Of a DNA stretch of 64,000 nucleotides, positions 63,462 through 64,000 are shown piece after piece. The translations under genes and the position numbers were made by a program. The stretch comes from Rallus limicola (Eukaryota > Chordata > Aves > Gruiformes > Rallidae): contig JAKCOZ010000007.1 of assembly GCA_022605955.1 (NCBI GenBank), positions 14,637,501 through 14,701,500 of the forward strand, given 5' to 3'. Below the pieces are notes generated by a model, which did no database searches, was not told the DNA's origin, and worked only from the letters and a program-made list of their open reading frames with translations. How positions within the stretch are numbered: the stretch's first letter is position 1; each line of letters starts with the position of its first letter.

Positions 63462-64000
63462 TGTGTTGGGTTGTGTGGCAAGGTTTTGGTAGAGGGGGGC
63501 TACAAGCATCACTTCTGTGAGAAGCTGCCAGAAGCTTCCACTCTGTCTGGTTCCAAGACAGACTCACCACTGACCAGGGCTGAGTCTATCACTGATGGTG
63601 GCAGAGGTATGACTGGAATGACTTACTTAGGAAGGATTAAAAAAAACCAAAAACGAGCAATTGCAGCCAGAGAGAGGAATGAGAATACGTGAGAGGAGCA
63701 GCTCTGCAGCCTCCCAGGTCAGTGAAGAAGGAGGGGGAGGAGTTGCTCCAGGCACCACAGCAAGGATTCCCCTGCAGCCCCTGGAGAAGACCACGGTGAG
63801 GCAGGCTGCCCCCCTGCAGACCATGGAAGATGATGAGGGGCAGAGATTCTATATGCAGCCCGTGGAGGATCACACAGCAGAGTAGTTCGAGGCACCTGAA
63901 AAAGGCTGTTACGAATGGGAAGACCATGTTGGATCAGGCTCCTGGCAGGACCTGTGACCCCATGGAGAGTGGAGCCCAGGCTGGAGCACATTTGCTGAGG
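63462..64000 (+). mobile_element. ERV LTR, same family as 5816-6717, cut by the window end
   Basis: Starts TGTGTTGGGTTGTGTGGCAA and carries, in the opposite orientation, the same blocks as the 5816-6717 element (CCTGCAGCCCCTGGAGAAGA, GTGAGGCAGGCTGCCCCCCT). It runs past the right edge, so it may be a solo LTR or the 5' end of a provirus. The small open frames inside it are not genes. Confidence 0.75.

Noticed and set aside
63637..63991. Open frames of 74-96 codons at the right edge
   Set aside because: They fall within the ERV LTR family also present at 5816-6717 and are not protein genes.

Overview
The window looks like nuclear DNA from a bird. The evidence is interspersed CR1 LINE fragments ending in ATTCTATG-type octamers, several avian-type ERV LTRs, two CpG islands, and vertebrate exon/intron structure. 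I see no prokaryotic features, CRISPR arrays, tRNAs or rRNAs.

The only protein-coding genes I can support are two complete genes on the minus strand, arranged head to tail. Both encode TMEM68-family (DIESL-type) membrane acyltransferases. Gene B has coding exons from 29611 down to 15412. Gene A has coding exons from 49014 down to 38181. Each has six coding exons with GT/AG boundaries and no internal stops, and each encodes 330 residues. The coding exon lengths are identical between copies (coding parts 328, 165, 194, 61, 140 and 105 nt), so this is a tandem gene duplication. By hand count the proteins are about 59% identical overall: about 43% in the N-terminal membrane exon and about 67% in the catalytic part. 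Each gene has a CpG island 4.5-5.4 kb upstream of its start-codon exon. Each island carries a matching splice donor (AG|GTGAGCGGG) on the gene strand, so the promoter and a noncoding first exon were probably duplicated as well.

Layout: 1-13200 is gene-free and holds CR1 pieces and an ERV LTR (5816-6717). 13200-15411 is the probable 3'UTR of gene B. 15412-29611 is gene B, with a CR1 reverse-transcriptase fragment, a solo LTR and a second LTR in its introns. 29612-34900 is the gene B 5' intron, CR1 pieces and CpG island. 34900-38180 is the intergenic spacer with a solo LTR that has a 5-bp target-site duplication. 38181-49014 is gene A. 49015-54900 is the gene A 5' intron, including a retroviral LTR/primer-binding-site remnant, and its CpG island. 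54900-64000 is gene-free, with two long G-runs, CR1 remnants and an LTR cut by the window end.

Both genes should encode ER-membrane glycerolipid acyltransferases. By analogy with mammalian TMEM68/DIESL they may make triacylglycerol or alkyl-glycerolipid. That role is inferred from family membership; what the sequence shows directly is intact catalytic motifs in both copies.
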